Shown: positions 35,151 to 43,409 of the stretch, piece by piece
Layout: the number at the start of each line of letters is the position of its first letter
How positions within the stretch are numbered: the stretch's first letter is position 1
Assembly (NCBI RefSeq): GCF_040096055.1
Contig: NZ_JBBMFK010000013.1
Coordinates: 50,481 to 114,480 of the forward strand
Direction of reading: 5' to 3'
DNA from: Pseudoflavonifractor intestinihominis
GTDB taxonomy: Bacteria; Bacillota; Clostridia; Oscillospirales; Oscillospiraceae
Length of the DNA: 64,000 nt
Program-made: the position numbers and the translations under genes
Notes under the pieces: generated by a model
Database searches by the model: none
Seen by the model: the letters and a program-made list of their open reading frames with translations, nothing else
Told to the model about the DNA's origin: nothing

Positions 35151-35268
35151 CGCGCTGCTCCTGGTCTGCTTTTTTATTACTATATCATATCCATGCGCCG
35201 GCAGAGCGGTCTTTTTCCCCATTCTGAAAAATCTGCCGCGGAAAGCCTGTTATTGGTACGCCCGAAGT

Positions 35269-35309
35269 CCGACCGAGGGGACGTGCCGGTGGCACGTCCC
35301 CGACCGAGG
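35269..35309. repeat. Perfect 11-bp palindromic hairpin flanked by 10-bp direct repeats
   Basis: GGGGACGTGCC (35277-35287), loop GGT, GGCACGTCCCC (35291-35301). The flanks CCGACCGAGG (35269-35278 and 35300-35309) repeat directly and overlap the arms. It resembles a small REP/MITE-type palindromic unit. Confidence 0.7.
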
Positions 35310-35375
35310 AGTCCCTTCCCAAGAGGGCGAGCGCTCCTGCGCGACGCCCGATTGGCCGCCGCGGCTTCATCTAAA

Positions 35376-35412
35376 ACAAAAACAGGCCTCCCGCTGTCGC
35401 GGAAAGCCTGTT
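35376..35412 (-). terminator. Terminator of tRNA-Arg
   Basis: Minus strand AACAGGC...GCCTGTT stem (35381-35387 / 35406-35412) with inner CCGC/GCGG, then TTTTTGTTTT. Confidence 0.85.
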
Positions 35413-35414
35413 AT

Positions 35415-35491
35415 TGGTACGCCCGAAGGGACTCGAACCCCCAGCCTTCAGAACCGGAATCTGACGCTCTATCCAATTGCGCTACGGGCGC
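35415..35491 (-). tRNA. tRNA-Arg(CCG), CCA encoded
   Basis: A cloverleaf folds on the minus strand: acceptor GCGCCCG / CGGGCGT (one G-U pair), D-arm AGCGC, anticodon loop TTCCGGT with anticodon CCG, and T-arm GGGGGTTCGAGTCCC, ending in ACCA. Confidence 0.95.
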
Positions 35492-35601
35492 ATACAACGC
35501 CTCAACCAAGGCGCTCAATTATTATAGCAAGAATTTTCCGATTTGTAAAGGGGGGTCTCACTCTTTTTTTGCGGGCTTCCGGATTTGCGGCAGGCGGGCA
35601 G

Positions 35602-36120
35602 TCAGTAGGGGATGACCTGCCAGGTGTTGGCGCCGGACAGGTCCGTGAAGAGGACATGGTCGGGCGGCAGGAAGGTAAACAGGAGCATGGCTCCGCCCAG
35701 GGCGATGGTGAGCAGCAGGAGCAAATCCGTCCGCTGCCGGACGGCCGGGCCGTTGAACACCGCCGCCAGCAGGAAGCCCGCCCCCATCAGCAGGACATAC
35801 AGCCCCACGTCAAAGGCCACGGAGTCCCCGCCAGCTGTCACATGGTAGAGATATCCCGCCGCCAGCATGGCGCCGCAGATAGCCAGCAGGGCCAACAGCC
35901 AGGGCCCCAGGCAGTCCCGCCCGCCCCGCCGGCAGAGGAGCAGCACCCCCGCCAGGAAGGGCCAGTAGATGATCTTCAGGTGCTCCCATATGCTCTCGTT
36001 CACCGGCGCGATGAGGCCCACAGCGGGATTGGGAAAGAAATCGTGGACAAAATGGAGACAGGCCCCCGCCAGCGTGACGGCCACAAAGGCGGTCAGAAGC
36101 TTCCAGGACAGTCGCGGCAC
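35602..36120 (-). CDS. Multi-span membrane protein, DUF6512-like
   Basis: 172 residues with five hydrophobic segments. The N-terminal block FVHDFFPNPAVGLIAPVNESIWEHLKIIYWP is typical of a small uncharacterised membrane family that I believe is DUF6512. Start is GTG at 36120 with GGGGGG about 8 bases upstream; the frame continues far upstream only as an antisense shadow of the next gene. Function unknown. Confidence 0.68.
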   Translation of the reverse strand: MPRLSWKLLTAFVAVTLAGACLHFVHDFFPNPAVGLIAPVNESIWEHLKIIYWPFLAGVLLLCRRGGRDCLGPWLLALLAICGAMLAAGYLYHVTAGGDSVAFDVGLYVLLMGAGFLLAAVFNGPAVRQRTDLLLLLTIALGGAMLLFTFLPPDHVLFTDLSGANTWQVIPY

Positions 36121-36288
36121 GGCTGTTCCCCCCTTTCTCCCTAGAGGATATGCGCTGTCGTCCCCTTTTATTTCCCTTTCCTGGAAAACTGCTCTTTCCT
36201 CTGATCCACGCCCCTCTTTCTTTTTTCGCCGCTGTGGTTTATACTGATATCTGCACATTATGTATACCAACGTGGAAAAGGAGATCCC

Positions 36289-37380
36289 ATGAAACGACGT
36301 ATCGCGCCCCTGCTCACCCTGCTCTGCCTGCTGGTCTCTCTGGCCGGCTGCGACCTGCTCTCTGCCGCTCCGCCGGACTCCGGCGCTCCCTCCGCCGCCC
36401 CTGTGACCGACGGCTCCACCCTGGCCGTCCACTTCATCGACGTGGGCCAGGCCGACTCCGCCCTGCTGGTGTGCGGAGACGACGCCATGCTCATCGACGG
36501 CGGCAACGTGGCCGACAGCAGTCTGGTGGTGTCCTATCTGGACCAACAGGGCATCGACCAGCTGGACTATGTGGTCTGCACCCACGCCCACGAGGACCAC
36601 GTGGGCGGCCTGTCCGGCCCCCTGAACACCTGCACCGTCAGCCACGTCCTCTCCCCTGTCACCCAGTACGACTCCAAGGCCTTTGAAAACTTTGTCAAGT
36701 ACACCGAGGCCCAGGGCCTGGAGCCGGAGATCCCCGACCCCGGCGACACCTTCGACCTCGGCGAAGCCCAGGTGACCATTCTGGGCCCTGTGGCCGAGTA
36801 CAGCGAGACCAACAACACCTCCATCGTGCTGCGGGTGGACTTCGGCGCCACCTCCTTCCTCTTCACCGGCGACATGGAGACCAAGGCGGAGAAGGACCTG
36901 CTGGACCAGGGGGCAGACCTGTCCGCCACGGTCCTCAAGGTGGGCCACCACGGCAGCGACACCTCCACCAGCTACTCCTTCCTGCGGGAGGTCATGCCCG
37001 AGTACGCCGTCATCTCCGTGGGGCTGGACAACGACTACGGCCACCCCTCTGACGATGTGCTCAGCCGCCTGCGGGATGCGGGCGCCACCGTGTACCGCAC
37101 CGATCAGCAGGGCACCATCGTGGCGGTGAGCGACGGCACCACCGTCACCTTCACCACGGAGAAGGACGCCGCCCCCACCCCCGGCCGGGACGGCCAGACG
37201 TCTCCCCAGCCCAGCCAGTCCGAGAGCGCCCAGGAGACCTACATCGGCAACCTGAACTCCAAGGTGTTCCACCGGGAGGACTGCCCCAACCTGCCCGCCG
37301 AGCAGAACCGGATCATCTTCTCCAGCCGGGAGGAAGCCGTGGAGGAGGGGTACACCCCCTGCGGCAACTGCAAGCCCTGA
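36289..37380 (+). CDS. ComEC-like metallo-beta-lactamase-fold lipoprotein
   Basis: 363 residues. Lipobox LAGC (Cys at about residue 21). The metallo-beta-lactamase domain has VHFIDVGQADSALLV, the zinc motif THAHEDHVGG, LFTGDME and VLKVGHHGSD, as in the C-terminal hydrolase part of ComEC and related extracellular nucleases. A C-terminal 45-residue tail (YIGNLNSKVFHREDCPNLP...YTPCGNCKP) is an Ada-like metal-binding module with two or three Cys. It probably hydrolyses nucleic acid or a related phosphodiester outside the cell; this is inferred. Its RBS AAGGAG lies before ATG 36289. Confidence 0.85.
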   Translation: MKRRIAPLLTLLCLLVSLAGCDLLSAAPPDSGAPSAAPVTDGSTLAVHFIDVGQADSALLVCGDDAMLIDGGNVADSSLVVSYLDQQGIDQLDYVVCTHAHEDHVGGLSGPLNTCTVSHVLSPVTQYDSKAFENFVKYTEAQGLEPEIPDPGDTFDLGEAQVTILGPVAEYSETNNTSIVLRVDFGATSFLFTGDMETKAEKDLLDQGADLSATVLKVGHHGSDTSTSYSFLREVMPEYAVISVGLDNDYGHPSDDVLSRLRDAGATVYRTDQQGTIVAVSDGTTVTFTTEKDAAPTPGRDGQTSPQPSQSESAQETYIGNLNSKVFHREDCPNLPAEQNRIIFSSREEAVEEGYTPCGNCKP

Positions 37381-37455
37381 TTGTGCTTGTACTCCAGTCG
37401 CCCGTACACGGGCGGCACTGCGCAGAGCCCTATCTTTACTTCTGAGGTGATACGG

Positions 37456-38016
37456 ATGAGACGGCTCCAGTACAATTCCCCGGTGATCCTCACGTTCTTC
37501 TTTCTTTCCCTGGCGGCCCTGCTGTTAGACCGCCTGACCGGAGGGTGGACCAACTCCTATCTCTTCTCGGTCTACCGTTCCCCCATCTCCCCGCTCTTCT
37601 TCGTGCGCCTGCTGGGCCACGTGCTGGGCCACGCCGGCTGGGACCACTTCCTGGGCAACATGCTCCTGCTGCTGGTGGTGGGCCCGCCGCTGGAGGAGAA
37701 GTACGGCAGCGGCACCCTGCTGGCGGGCATCGTGCTCACCGCCGCCGTGTCCGGCCTGCTCCAGTGCCTCTTCTTCCCTGGAGTGGCCCTGCTGGGGGCC
37801 AGCGGTATCGTGTTCATGCTCATCATGCTCTCCTCCCTGGCGGGCATGAAGTCCGGGTCCATCCCCGTCACCCTGATCCTGGTGGCCGTGCTCTACCTGG
37901 GCCAGGAGGTGTACTCCATCCTCTTCGTCCAGGACAACGTGGCCAATTTCATGCACCTGGTGGGCGGCGCCTGCGGCACGGCCTTCGGCTTTTGGGCCGC
38001 CAGAAAGAAGCTCTAA
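37456..38016 (+). CDS. Rhomboid-family intramembrane serine protease
   Basis: 186 residues with about six transmembrane segments. Motifs HAGWDHFLGNM, the catalytic Ser in LLGASGIVFML and the catalytic His in NFMHLVGGACG are in the right order and segments for a Ser-His dyad. Rhomboids cut membrane proteins within the bilayer; bacterial substrates are mostly unknown. ATG 37456 has GAGGTGAT just upstream; the frame extends to 37381 without an RBS. It follows the ComEC-like gene by 75 bases. Confidence 0.85.
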   Translation: MRRLQYNSPVILTFFFLSLAALLLDRLTGGWTNSYLFSVYRSPISPLFFVRLLGHVLGHAGWDHFLGNMLLLLVVGPPLEEKYGSGTLLAGIVLTAAVSGLLQCLFFPGVALLGASGIVFMLIMLSSLAGMKSGSIPVTLILVAVLYLGQEVYSILFVQDNVANFMHLVGGACGTAFGFWAARKKL

Positions 38017-38020
38017 TTAC

Positions 38021-38065
38021 AAAGGACTGGGGCGGAAACAGAAGTTTCCGCCCCAGTCCTTTTTT
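38021..38065. terminator. Bidirectional terminator
   Basis: Perfect 19-bp stem, AAAGGACTGGGGCGGAAAC (38021-38039), loop AGAA, matching arm to 38062, then T's. Separates the convergent rhomboid and ZIP genes. Confidence 0.93.
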
Positions 38066-38855
38066 ATCCCAGAGCCACGTCCAGGATCATCATGATGAGG
38101 AAGCCGCCCATGACTCCCAGGGTGCCCACGTTGGAGTGCTCCCCCAGATGGGCCTCGGGGATCAGCTCCTCCACCACCACATAGATCATGGCGCCCGCCG
38201 CGAAGGAGAGCAGCCAGGGCATCAGCGGGGCGATCTGGCCCGCCAGCAGCACGGTGAGGATGCCGAAGACAGGCTCCACAAAGCCGGACAGGCTGCCGCA
38301 CAGGAAGGATTTGACCGGCCCCATCCCCTCCTGCCGCAGGGGCAGGGAGATGGCCGCCCCCTCGGGGAAGTTCTGGATGCCGATGCCGATGGCCAGGGCC
38401 ATAGCGGCGGCGTAGAGGGCCGGGTCGTCCCCGTGCTGGGCCGCCAGGGCAAAGGACAGGCCCACCGCCATGCCCTCGGGGATGTTGTGTAAGGTGACCG
38501 CAAAGACCAGCATGGTGGTGCGCTTCAGGTGGGCCTTCATGCCCTCCGGCTCCCGGGCGCCGGGGTGCAGGTGGGGCAGCAGGCCGTCCAGGCCGATCAT
38601 CAGCCCCACCCCCAGGACAAAGCCCCCCGCCGCCGGAATCCAGCCGATCATACCGGCCGCCTCCGCCTCCTCAATGGCGGGAATCAGCAGGGACCAGACC
38701 GAGGCGGCGATCATCACCCCGGCGGCAAAGCCCAGGAAAATCCGCTGGGCCAGGGCGGTGACCTGCTTTCGGAACAAAAACACCATGGCCGCGCCCAGGG
38801 TGGTCATCAGAAAGGTAAATCCGGTGCCGCCGGCGGCCCAGAGCAGTGCTGTCAT
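38064..38855 (-). CDS. ZIP-family metal transporter (ZupT-like)
   Basis: 263 residues with about eight transmembrane segments. The metal-site helices read VTLHNIPEGMAVGL and IGIGIQNFPEGAAISLPL, with YVVVEELIPEAH later; the His/Asn/Glu set is the ZIP binuclear site. It should import zinc, iron or manganese. RBS GGGGGAG precedes ATG 38855. A possible DtxR-type box upstream suggests metal-dependent control. Confidence 0.9.
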   Translation of the reverse strand: MTALLWAAGGTGFTFLMTTLGAAMVFLFRKQVTALAQRIFLGFAAGVMIAASVWSLLIPAIEEAEAAGMIGWIPAAGGFVLGVGLMIGLDGLLPHLHPGAREPEGMKAHLKRTTMLVFAVTLHNIPEGMAVGLSFALAAQHGDDPALYAAAMALAIGIGIQNFPEGAAISLPLRQEGMGPVKSFLCGSLSGFVEPVFGILTVLLAGQIAPLMPWLLSFAAGAMIYVVVEELIPEAHLGEHSNVGTLGVMGGFLIMMILDVALG

Positions 38856-38894
38856 AGGGTTCTCCCCCTTTCAAAGGTTCTGTGGTTCTAATAA

Positions 38895-38912
38895 TTAGTT
38901 TCAGCTAACCAA
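38895..38912. promoter_or_regulatory. Possible DtxR/MntR-type metal box before the ZIP gene
   Basis: On the minus strand TTGGTTAGCTGAAACTAA is an imperfect inverted repeat similar to DtxR/IdeR boxes (TTAGGTTAG-type half sites). It lies 40 bases before the ATG. Confidence 0.35.
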
Positions 38913-38978
38913 ATAATATCACACGCGCTCTCCGCCGTCAATCCCCAGTTGTATACTGGGAAATAAATTTTTTACCGC

Positions 38979-39015
38979 AAAAAACAGCACCCCGGGAGGC
39001 ATCCCGGGGTGCTGT
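38979..39015 (-). terminator. Terminator of the psuK-psuG operon
   Basis: 14-bp stem ACAGCACCCCGGGA / TCCCGGGGTGCTGT with loop of 4 and T6 on the minus strand. Confidence 0.92.
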
Positions 39016-39037
39016 AGATGTGTTTGTCAGGCTGCGC

Positions 39038-39961
39038 TTACTTCAGGGCGCAGATGGCAGCGGCGGTCTTGGCGGCCAGCTTGGCGTTGTTGTACACCAG
39101 GTGGATGTTGGAGTCCAGGGAGTCGCCGCCGGTCAGGTCCTTGATCTTGGCCAGCAGGAAGGGGGTGGTGGCCTTGCCGTGGATGCCCTGCTCCTTGGCC
39201 TCCTCCACAGCCTCGTCGATGGCCTTGTTGATGACGTCGGCGTCCATGGAGAACTCCTCGGGGATGGGGTTGGTCACCAGCATGCCGCCCTTGAACTCCA
39301 GCTCACGCTGGGCATGGAAGGCAGCGGCCAGCTCCTCGGGGGTGTCGATCTCGTAGTCCACGCTGAAGCCGCTCTTGCGGGTGTAGAAGGCGGGCAGCTC
39401 CTTGGTGCCGTAGCCGATGACGGGCACGCCGTGGGTCTCCAGGTACTCCAGGGTCAGGCCCAGGTCCAGGATGGACTTGGCGCCGGCGCACACCACCATC
39501 ACGGGGGTCTGGGCCAGCTCCTCCAGGTCGGCGGAGATGTCCATGGTGGTCTCAGCGCCGCGGTGGACGCCGCCGATACCGCCGGTGGCGAAGACCTGGA
39601 TGCCCGCCATGTGGGCAATGATCATGGTGGTGGTGACGGTGGTGGCGCCGTCCTCACCCCGGGCCACCAGCACGGGCAGATCCCGGCGGCTGGCCTTGGT
39701 CACCTCCAGGCCCTTCTTGCCCAGGTACTCGATCTCCTCCTTGGTGCAGCCGGCCTTCAGGCGGCCGCCGATGACGGCGATGGTGGCGGGCACGGCGCCG
39801 TTCTCGCGGATGATCTTCTCCACGTTGAGGGCGGTCTCCACGTTCTGGGGATAGGGCATGCCGTGGGAGATGATGGTGGACTCCAGGGCCACCACGGGCT
39901 TGCCGGCCGCAATGGCCTCGGCGACTTCAGGGGCAACGTCCAGATACTTGTTCAGGCTCAT
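39038..39961 (-). CDS. psuG: Pseudouridine-5'-phosphate glycosidase
   Basis: 307 residues. Family blocks include PVVALESTIISHGMPYPQN, RDLPVLVARGEDGATTVTTT, the TGGIGGVHRGAE loop, and PVMVVCAGAKSILDLG with the catalytic Lys. The enzyme splits pseudouridine 5'-phosphate to uracil and ribose 5-phosphate. ATG 39961 has GGAGG 9 bases upstream; a TTG 6 bases earlier is too close to the RBS. It follows psuK by 68 bases. Confidence 0.94.
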   Translation of the reverse strand: MSLNKYLDVAPEVAEAIAAGKPVVALESTIISHGMPYPQNVETALNVEKIIRENGAVPATIAVIGGRLKAGCTKEEIEYLGKKGLEVTKASRRDLPVLVARGEDGATTVTTTMIIAHMAGIQVFATGGIGGVHRGAETTMDISADLEELAQTPVMVVCAGAKSILDLGLTLEYLETHGVPVIGYGTKELPAFYTRKSGFSVDYEIDTPEELAAAFHAQRELEFKGGMLVTNPIPEEFSMDADVINKAIDEAVEEAKEQGIHGKATTPFLLAKIKDLTGGDSLDSNIHLVYNNAKLAAKTAAAICALK

Positions 39962-40029
39962 TTTCAATTACCTCCAGAATAATATTTTATGTATATTACA
40001 ATTTGTAGTGGTTTTTCTCTGTTTCCGGC

Positions 40030-41109
40030 TCACTCGCCCATGCGCTCTTTCAGCAGACGGGCGCTCATGCTGGGGTTGATGGTCTCGGCGCTCTCCATGG
40101 CGATGGCCCCTGCCGCCATGGCGGCACGGGCGGTGCCCTCCAGGTCGGTGCCCTCCAGATAGGCCCAGGCGATGGCCGCCATGCCCGCGTCGCCGCAGCC
40201 GGTGGTGTTGACCATGTCGCCGGGACAGCAGGGCACATGACAGCGGCCGTTGTGGTCAGCGGCCAGCACTCCGTCCCCGCCCAGGCTGATGAACACCCGG
40301 CGCAGGCCGGTGGAGAGCAGGGCGTCCGCCGCCGCGTTGAGGCTGGCCTCGTCGGTGATGGTCACGCCAGAGAGCAGCTCGGCCTCCAGCCGGTTGGGCT
40401 TGAGGGTGTGGAGCCTGCCCAGCACCGGCCGGAGCTTCTCTGCCTTGGCGGTGGACACCGGGTCGGCAAAGATGGGCAGCTTGATGTTCTCCGCCAGCCA
40501 GGCGATGGACTCGGCGGGGATGTTGGTGTCCACCACGATGAGCTGGGCGTTCTGGAGCAGCCGGACACGGCTGGAGAGAAACGCGGGGGTCACGTTCTTG
40601 TAGATCTCCATGTCGCTCACCGCCACGGCCATGTCCCCCCGCTCATCGGTGATGAACAGGTAAGTGGAGGTGGCCCCGCCGGGCACGGTCAGGCACTGGC
40701 TCACGTCGATGCCCAGCTCGCCGCAGCTGGCCGCGATGCGCTGGGCGTTTATGTCGTCGCCAAAGGCGGTGAGGAGGCGCACATCCATGCCCAGCAGGCT
40801 CATATTGTGGGCGATGTTCCGCCCCACACCGCCCAGGCTCATGCGCACGGAGCCCGGGTTGGAATCGGCGGGTACCAGCTTGTGGGCCGGATGGCCGCCG
40901 ATGTCCATGTTCACGCCGCCCACCACCACCGCGTATGGCGCGGTGCGGACGATGTACCCCCGGCCAGCGATGTGCCCCTGCTTCATCAGGTTGGAGATGT
41001 GCACCGCCGCCGAGGAGCGGGTGATGCCCGCCTTCTCCGCCAGCTCCTGCTGGGAGATGAGGGGGTTCTCCTCAATCCACTTGAGAATCTGTCGTTCCCG
41101 CTGGGTCAT
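40030..41109 (-). CDS. psuK: Pseudouridine kinase with N-terminal helix-turn-helix
   Basis: 359 residues: a winged-helix N-terminus (QRERQILKWIEENPLISQQELAEKAGI, about 1-55) fused to a PfkB/ribokinase domain (YAVVVGGVNMDIGG, SLGGVGRNIAHNM, PNRLEAELLSG). The anion-hole/catalytic segment is NTTGCGDAGMA, where the second Gly-Ala-Gly-Asp position has Cys (GCGD). It phosphorylates pseudouridine for PsuG. The HTH suggests the kinase also senses and represses its own operon. RBS AGGAGGAG before ATG 41109. Confidence 0.88.
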   Translation of the reverse strand: MTQRERQILKWIEENPLISQQELAEKAGITRSSAAVHISNLMKQGHIAGRGYIVRTAPYAVVVGGVNMDIGGHPAHKLVPADSNPGSVRMSLGGVGRNIAHNMSLLGMDVRLLTAFGDDINAQRIAASCGELGIDVSQCLTVPGGATSTYLFITDERGDMAVAVSDMEIYKNVTPAFLSSRVRLLQNAQLIVVDTNIPAESIAWLAENIKLPIFADPVSTAKAEKLRPVLGRLHTLKPNRLEAELLSGVTITDEASLNAAADALLSTGLRRVFISLGGDGVLAADHNGRCHVPCCPGDMVNTTGCGDAGMAAIAWAYLEGTDLEGTARAAMAAGAIAMESAETINPSMSARLLKERMGE

Positions 41110-41139
41110 GGCCTCTCCTCCTAAGCAAAAGTTTGTTTT

Positions 41140-41181
41140 ATAATCACGTGCTTATTATACATCTTTTCTCTCCTCTGTCAA
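41140..41181 (-). promoter_or_regulatory. Promoter of psuK-psuG with near-palindrome at the start site
   Basis: Minus strand TTGACA (41176-41181), 16-base spacer, TATAAT (41154-41159), both perfect consensus. Just downstream, 41140-41155 (ATAATCACGTGCTTAT) is palindromic at 14 of 16 positions and is well placed for a repressor. Confidence 0.75.
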
Positions 41182-41254
41182 GGGACAAACGGAACTTTTT
41201 CTCCAAAAAAACGTCTGAAAAGCAGAACCAAACCTGGAAGGAGGAGGAAGCGCA

Positions 41255-42004
41255 ATGAAAATTCGGCTCCTGGCACTGGCCATGACAGGGCTGCTTGTCC
41301 TGACCGCCTGCGCACGAAAGCAGGCCACCTTGACCGTGCGCATTGTGGACGGGGCGGAGACGGGCGCCCTGATGGTGGCCGACCTGGATGGGGGCAGCGG
41401 CATCTACCGCCTGGGTGCGGATGATGGCCCCGTCACCATAGACGGACACCCGGCCACGGCGGACGACCTGGCAGACGGCATGAAAATCACCATCACCTTT
41501 GACGGGATGTTTCTGTACAGTTGCCCCGCGGGCCTTGGCAAGGTCTACGCCCTGGATGGGGACGGAAGCAGCGTGGACGACCGCTGCGGCCTCTACCTCC
41601 AGGTGCTCAACGACCTGTGGGCGGCAGAGCCCGGCCTGAACGAGGGCGCCACCCAGCTGGCTGTGGACCTGTCCGGCCTGACCGACCTGACCCCGGGCGA
41701 GAAGGCGGGCCTGGCCTGGCGCTTTGGCGAGGACTGCGGCCTGGCGCCCCCTATGGAGGTCCCCCTGGAGGTGCTCTGGCAGGAGGGCTATCTCACCCCC
41801 ATGGCAGAGGGCGGTGAGGAGAACCCCAACCTCTGCGCCTGGGAGGACGGCTGTCTGTTCTCCATCACGGGGGACGCGGAGACCGGCTTTGAGGCCCGGA
41901 AGTGGCGCTCGGGCACAGAGAGCTATGCCTTTTCCGACTGTACCGCCCAGATGGCGGAGGACGGCTCCTGGACCTACACGGTGGGGGAAGCGGGCGCTCC
42001 CTGA
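41255..42004 (+). CDS. Putative lipoprotein of unknown function
   Basis: 249 residues. Signal peptide with lipobox LTAC (Cys at about residue 19). No family is recognised. The mature part is acidic, beta-rich at the start (ATLTVRIVDGAETG), and has a few Cys (SCPAG, DRCGLY, DCGL, NLCAWEDGCLF) that may form disulfides. RBS GGAGGAGG before ATG 41255. It stands alone between a divergent psuK promoter and a strong terminator. Confidence 0.72.
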   Translation: MKIRLLALAMTGLLVLTACARKQATLTVRIVDGAETGALMVADLDGGSGIYRLGADDGPVTIDGHPATADDLADGMKITITFDGMFLYSCPAGLGKVYALDGDGSSVDDRCGLYLQVLNDLWAAEPGLNEGATQLAVDLSGLTDLTPGEKAGLAWRFGEDCGLAPPMEVPLEVLWQEGYLTPMAEGGEENPNLCAWEDGCLFSITGDAETGFEARKWRSGTESYAFSDCTAQMAEDGSWTYTVGEAGAP

Positions 42005-42031
42005 GCCGTCCGCAACCGAATATTCCGGCGG

Positions 42032-42074
42032 AGAGACCGTCTGTCCCGATGGCATGGACAGACGGTCTCTTTTT
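42032..42074 (+). terminator. Terminator after the lipoprotein gene
   Basis: 15-bp stem AGAGACCGTCTGTCC (42032-42046) / GGACAGACGGTCTCT (42056-42070) then TTTT. Confidence 0.9.
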
Positions 42075-42107
42075 GGTTATAGTTAGGGTGGAAAGGGGGC
42101 GGAAGCC

Positions 42108-42542
42108 ATGAAGGTGACGATACGCATTGACCCGGGCTGCGGTGCGCCCTCCGTGACCATCACGGCCCCCGCCCTCACCGACGAGGTGAAGGCCCTGGCC
42201 GCCCGGCTGGAGAGCGGGGACCGGCTCATCGGCTGGCGGGACGGCTCCGCCTTCCCCATCCCGCCGGAGAAGCTGCTCCGGTGCTACGGGGAGGACAAGG
42301 GGGTCAAGGCCCAGACCTCCGACGGGGTGTTCGACCTGAAGGAGCGGCTCTACGAGCTGGAGGCCCGGCTGGACCGGCACACCTTTGTGCGCATCTCCCA
42401 GTCGGAGATCGTCAACCTGGGCAAGGTTACCGCCCTGGATCTGACCCTGACGGGCACCATCAAGATGACCCTGGCGGGGGACACGGTGTGCTACGTGTCC
42501 CGCCGGTATGTGAAAAAGATCAAGGAAGCCCTTGGACTGTGA
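42108..42542 (+). CDS. LytTR-family DNA-binding regulator
   Basis: 144 residues. The C-terminal 95 residues are a LytTR domain (LLRCYGEDKGVKAQTSDGVFDLKERLYELEARL, then FVRISQSEIVNLGKV and YVSRRYVKKIKEAL). There is no receiver domain. Small LytTR proteins paired with DUF3021 membrane proteins form LytTR regulatory systems in which the membrane protein keeps the regulator inactive. The DUF3021 gene follows by 15 bases. Start with AAGGGGG upstream. Confidence 0.88.
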   Translation: MKVTIRIDPGCGAPSVTITAPALTDEVKALAARLESGDRLIGWRDGSAFPIPPEKLLRCYGEDKGVKAQTSDGVFDLKERLYELEARLDRHTFVRISQSEIVNLGKVTALDLTLTGTIKMTLAGDTVCYVSRRYVKKIKEALGL

Positions 42543-42557
42543 TAGGAGGGAATCGCT

Positions 42558-43409
42558 ATGACGGACAGACAGAAACAGTGGCTCATCCGCATCCTCCTGG
42601 GCGGACTCATCGGCATTGCCGTCCTCATCCCCCTGGGCGGCCTCTTTAACGACCTGGTGAGCGGCGGCCTTCTCTCCAGCCGCACCTCCTTCCGGCTGGT
42701 GAGCTATGACCTGGCGTATCTCACCGGCTCCGTCCCCCTGGCCTTTGCCATTGAGCTGGGGCTCTACTTCCTGATGGGGGCGGTGGTGGGGGTGTCCACC
42801 CTGCCCTTCGCCGACGACGGCCCCACCCTGGTGTGCCGCTCCCTGGTCCACTTCGCCGCCACCGCCGCCGCCCTCACCCTGCTGGTGGTGCTGTGCGGGT
42901 GGAACTGGGGCGAGTTCTGGCCCCTTGTCCTCTACCTGGGGCTGCTGGCGGCGGTTTACCTGCTCATCTGGCTGGGCCGCTGGGTGGGGTGGTATGTGGA
43001 GGTGGCCGCCATACGGCAGAAGCTGGGCCTCTCCCCCGGGCCCTCCCCCCTGAAATGGCGGGAGAGCCTGCCCTATCTCCCCTTCGCCGCCCTCATGTGC
43101 CTGGTGCTGCCCATGGCGGTGCGGCTCACCCTGGACTCTCCCATCCCACTCTTCACCGCCATCTACGCCATGCTCATCCTGCCGGTGGGCGGCTTCTTCT
43201 CCGGGCTCTTTCTGGGCAGGCGGCAGGGCTTCTGCCCCCTGTACCCCGTGGCCTGCGCCCTGCTGACCCTCTGCTTCGTGCTGCTGGCCAAACTGGCCTC
43301 CAATGTGGCCGATGGGGTGATGATCCCCATTGCCCTGTGCACCGCGCTGCTGGGCAACGCCATCGGCGCCCTGCTGCGCACCGTGAGAGAGAGGAGAATG
43401 GAAAAATGA
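42558..43409 (+). CDS. DUF3021-like membrane protein with a second membrane half
   Basis: 283 residues. Residues about 1-145 match DUF3021 (IRILLGGLIGIAVLIPLGG, FLMGAVVGVSTLPFADD, LVHFAATAAALTLLV) with four segments. Residues about 170-275 add four more hydrophobic segments after a loop, making the protein twice the usual length. As partner of the LytTR protein it should act as an inhibitor or sensor. It overlaps the next gene by 4 bases. Confidence 0.8.
   Translation: MTDRQKQWLIRILLGGLIGIAVLIPLGGLFNDLVSGGLLSSRTSFRLVSYDLAYLTGSVPLAFAIELGLYFLMGAVVGVSTLPFADDGPTLVCRSLVHFAATAAALTLLVVLCGWNWGEFWPLVLYLGLLAAVYLLIWLGRWVGWYVEVAAIRQKLGLSPGPSPLKWRESLPYLPFAALMCLVLPMAVRLTLDSPIPLFTAIYAMLILPVGGFFSGLFLGRRQGFCPLYPVACALLTLCFVLLAKLASNVADGVMIPIALCTALLGNAIGALLRTVRERRMEK

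Larger units (their letters stand above)
35233..35428. repeat. 35-bp direct repeat containing the tRNA-Arg 3' end
   Basis: Bases 35233-35267 and 35394-35428 match at 34 of 35 positions. The second copy contains the 3' end of tRNA-Arg plus CCA and half of its terminator. The copies are 161 bp apart. Such a duplication is what remains when an integrative element uses a tRNA 3' end, or it is a simple tandem rearrangement. The 126 bases between hold no ORF. Confidence 0.85.

Noticed and set aside
35229..35412. CRISPR array
   Set aside because: Only two repeat copies, with a tRNA end and a terminator inside. No regular spacing or further repeats, and no cas genes in the window.
35602..37272. 556-codon minus-strand frame
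   Set aside because: Only the last 172 codons are a real gene (GTG 36120). The first part is the antisense of the ComEC-like gene.
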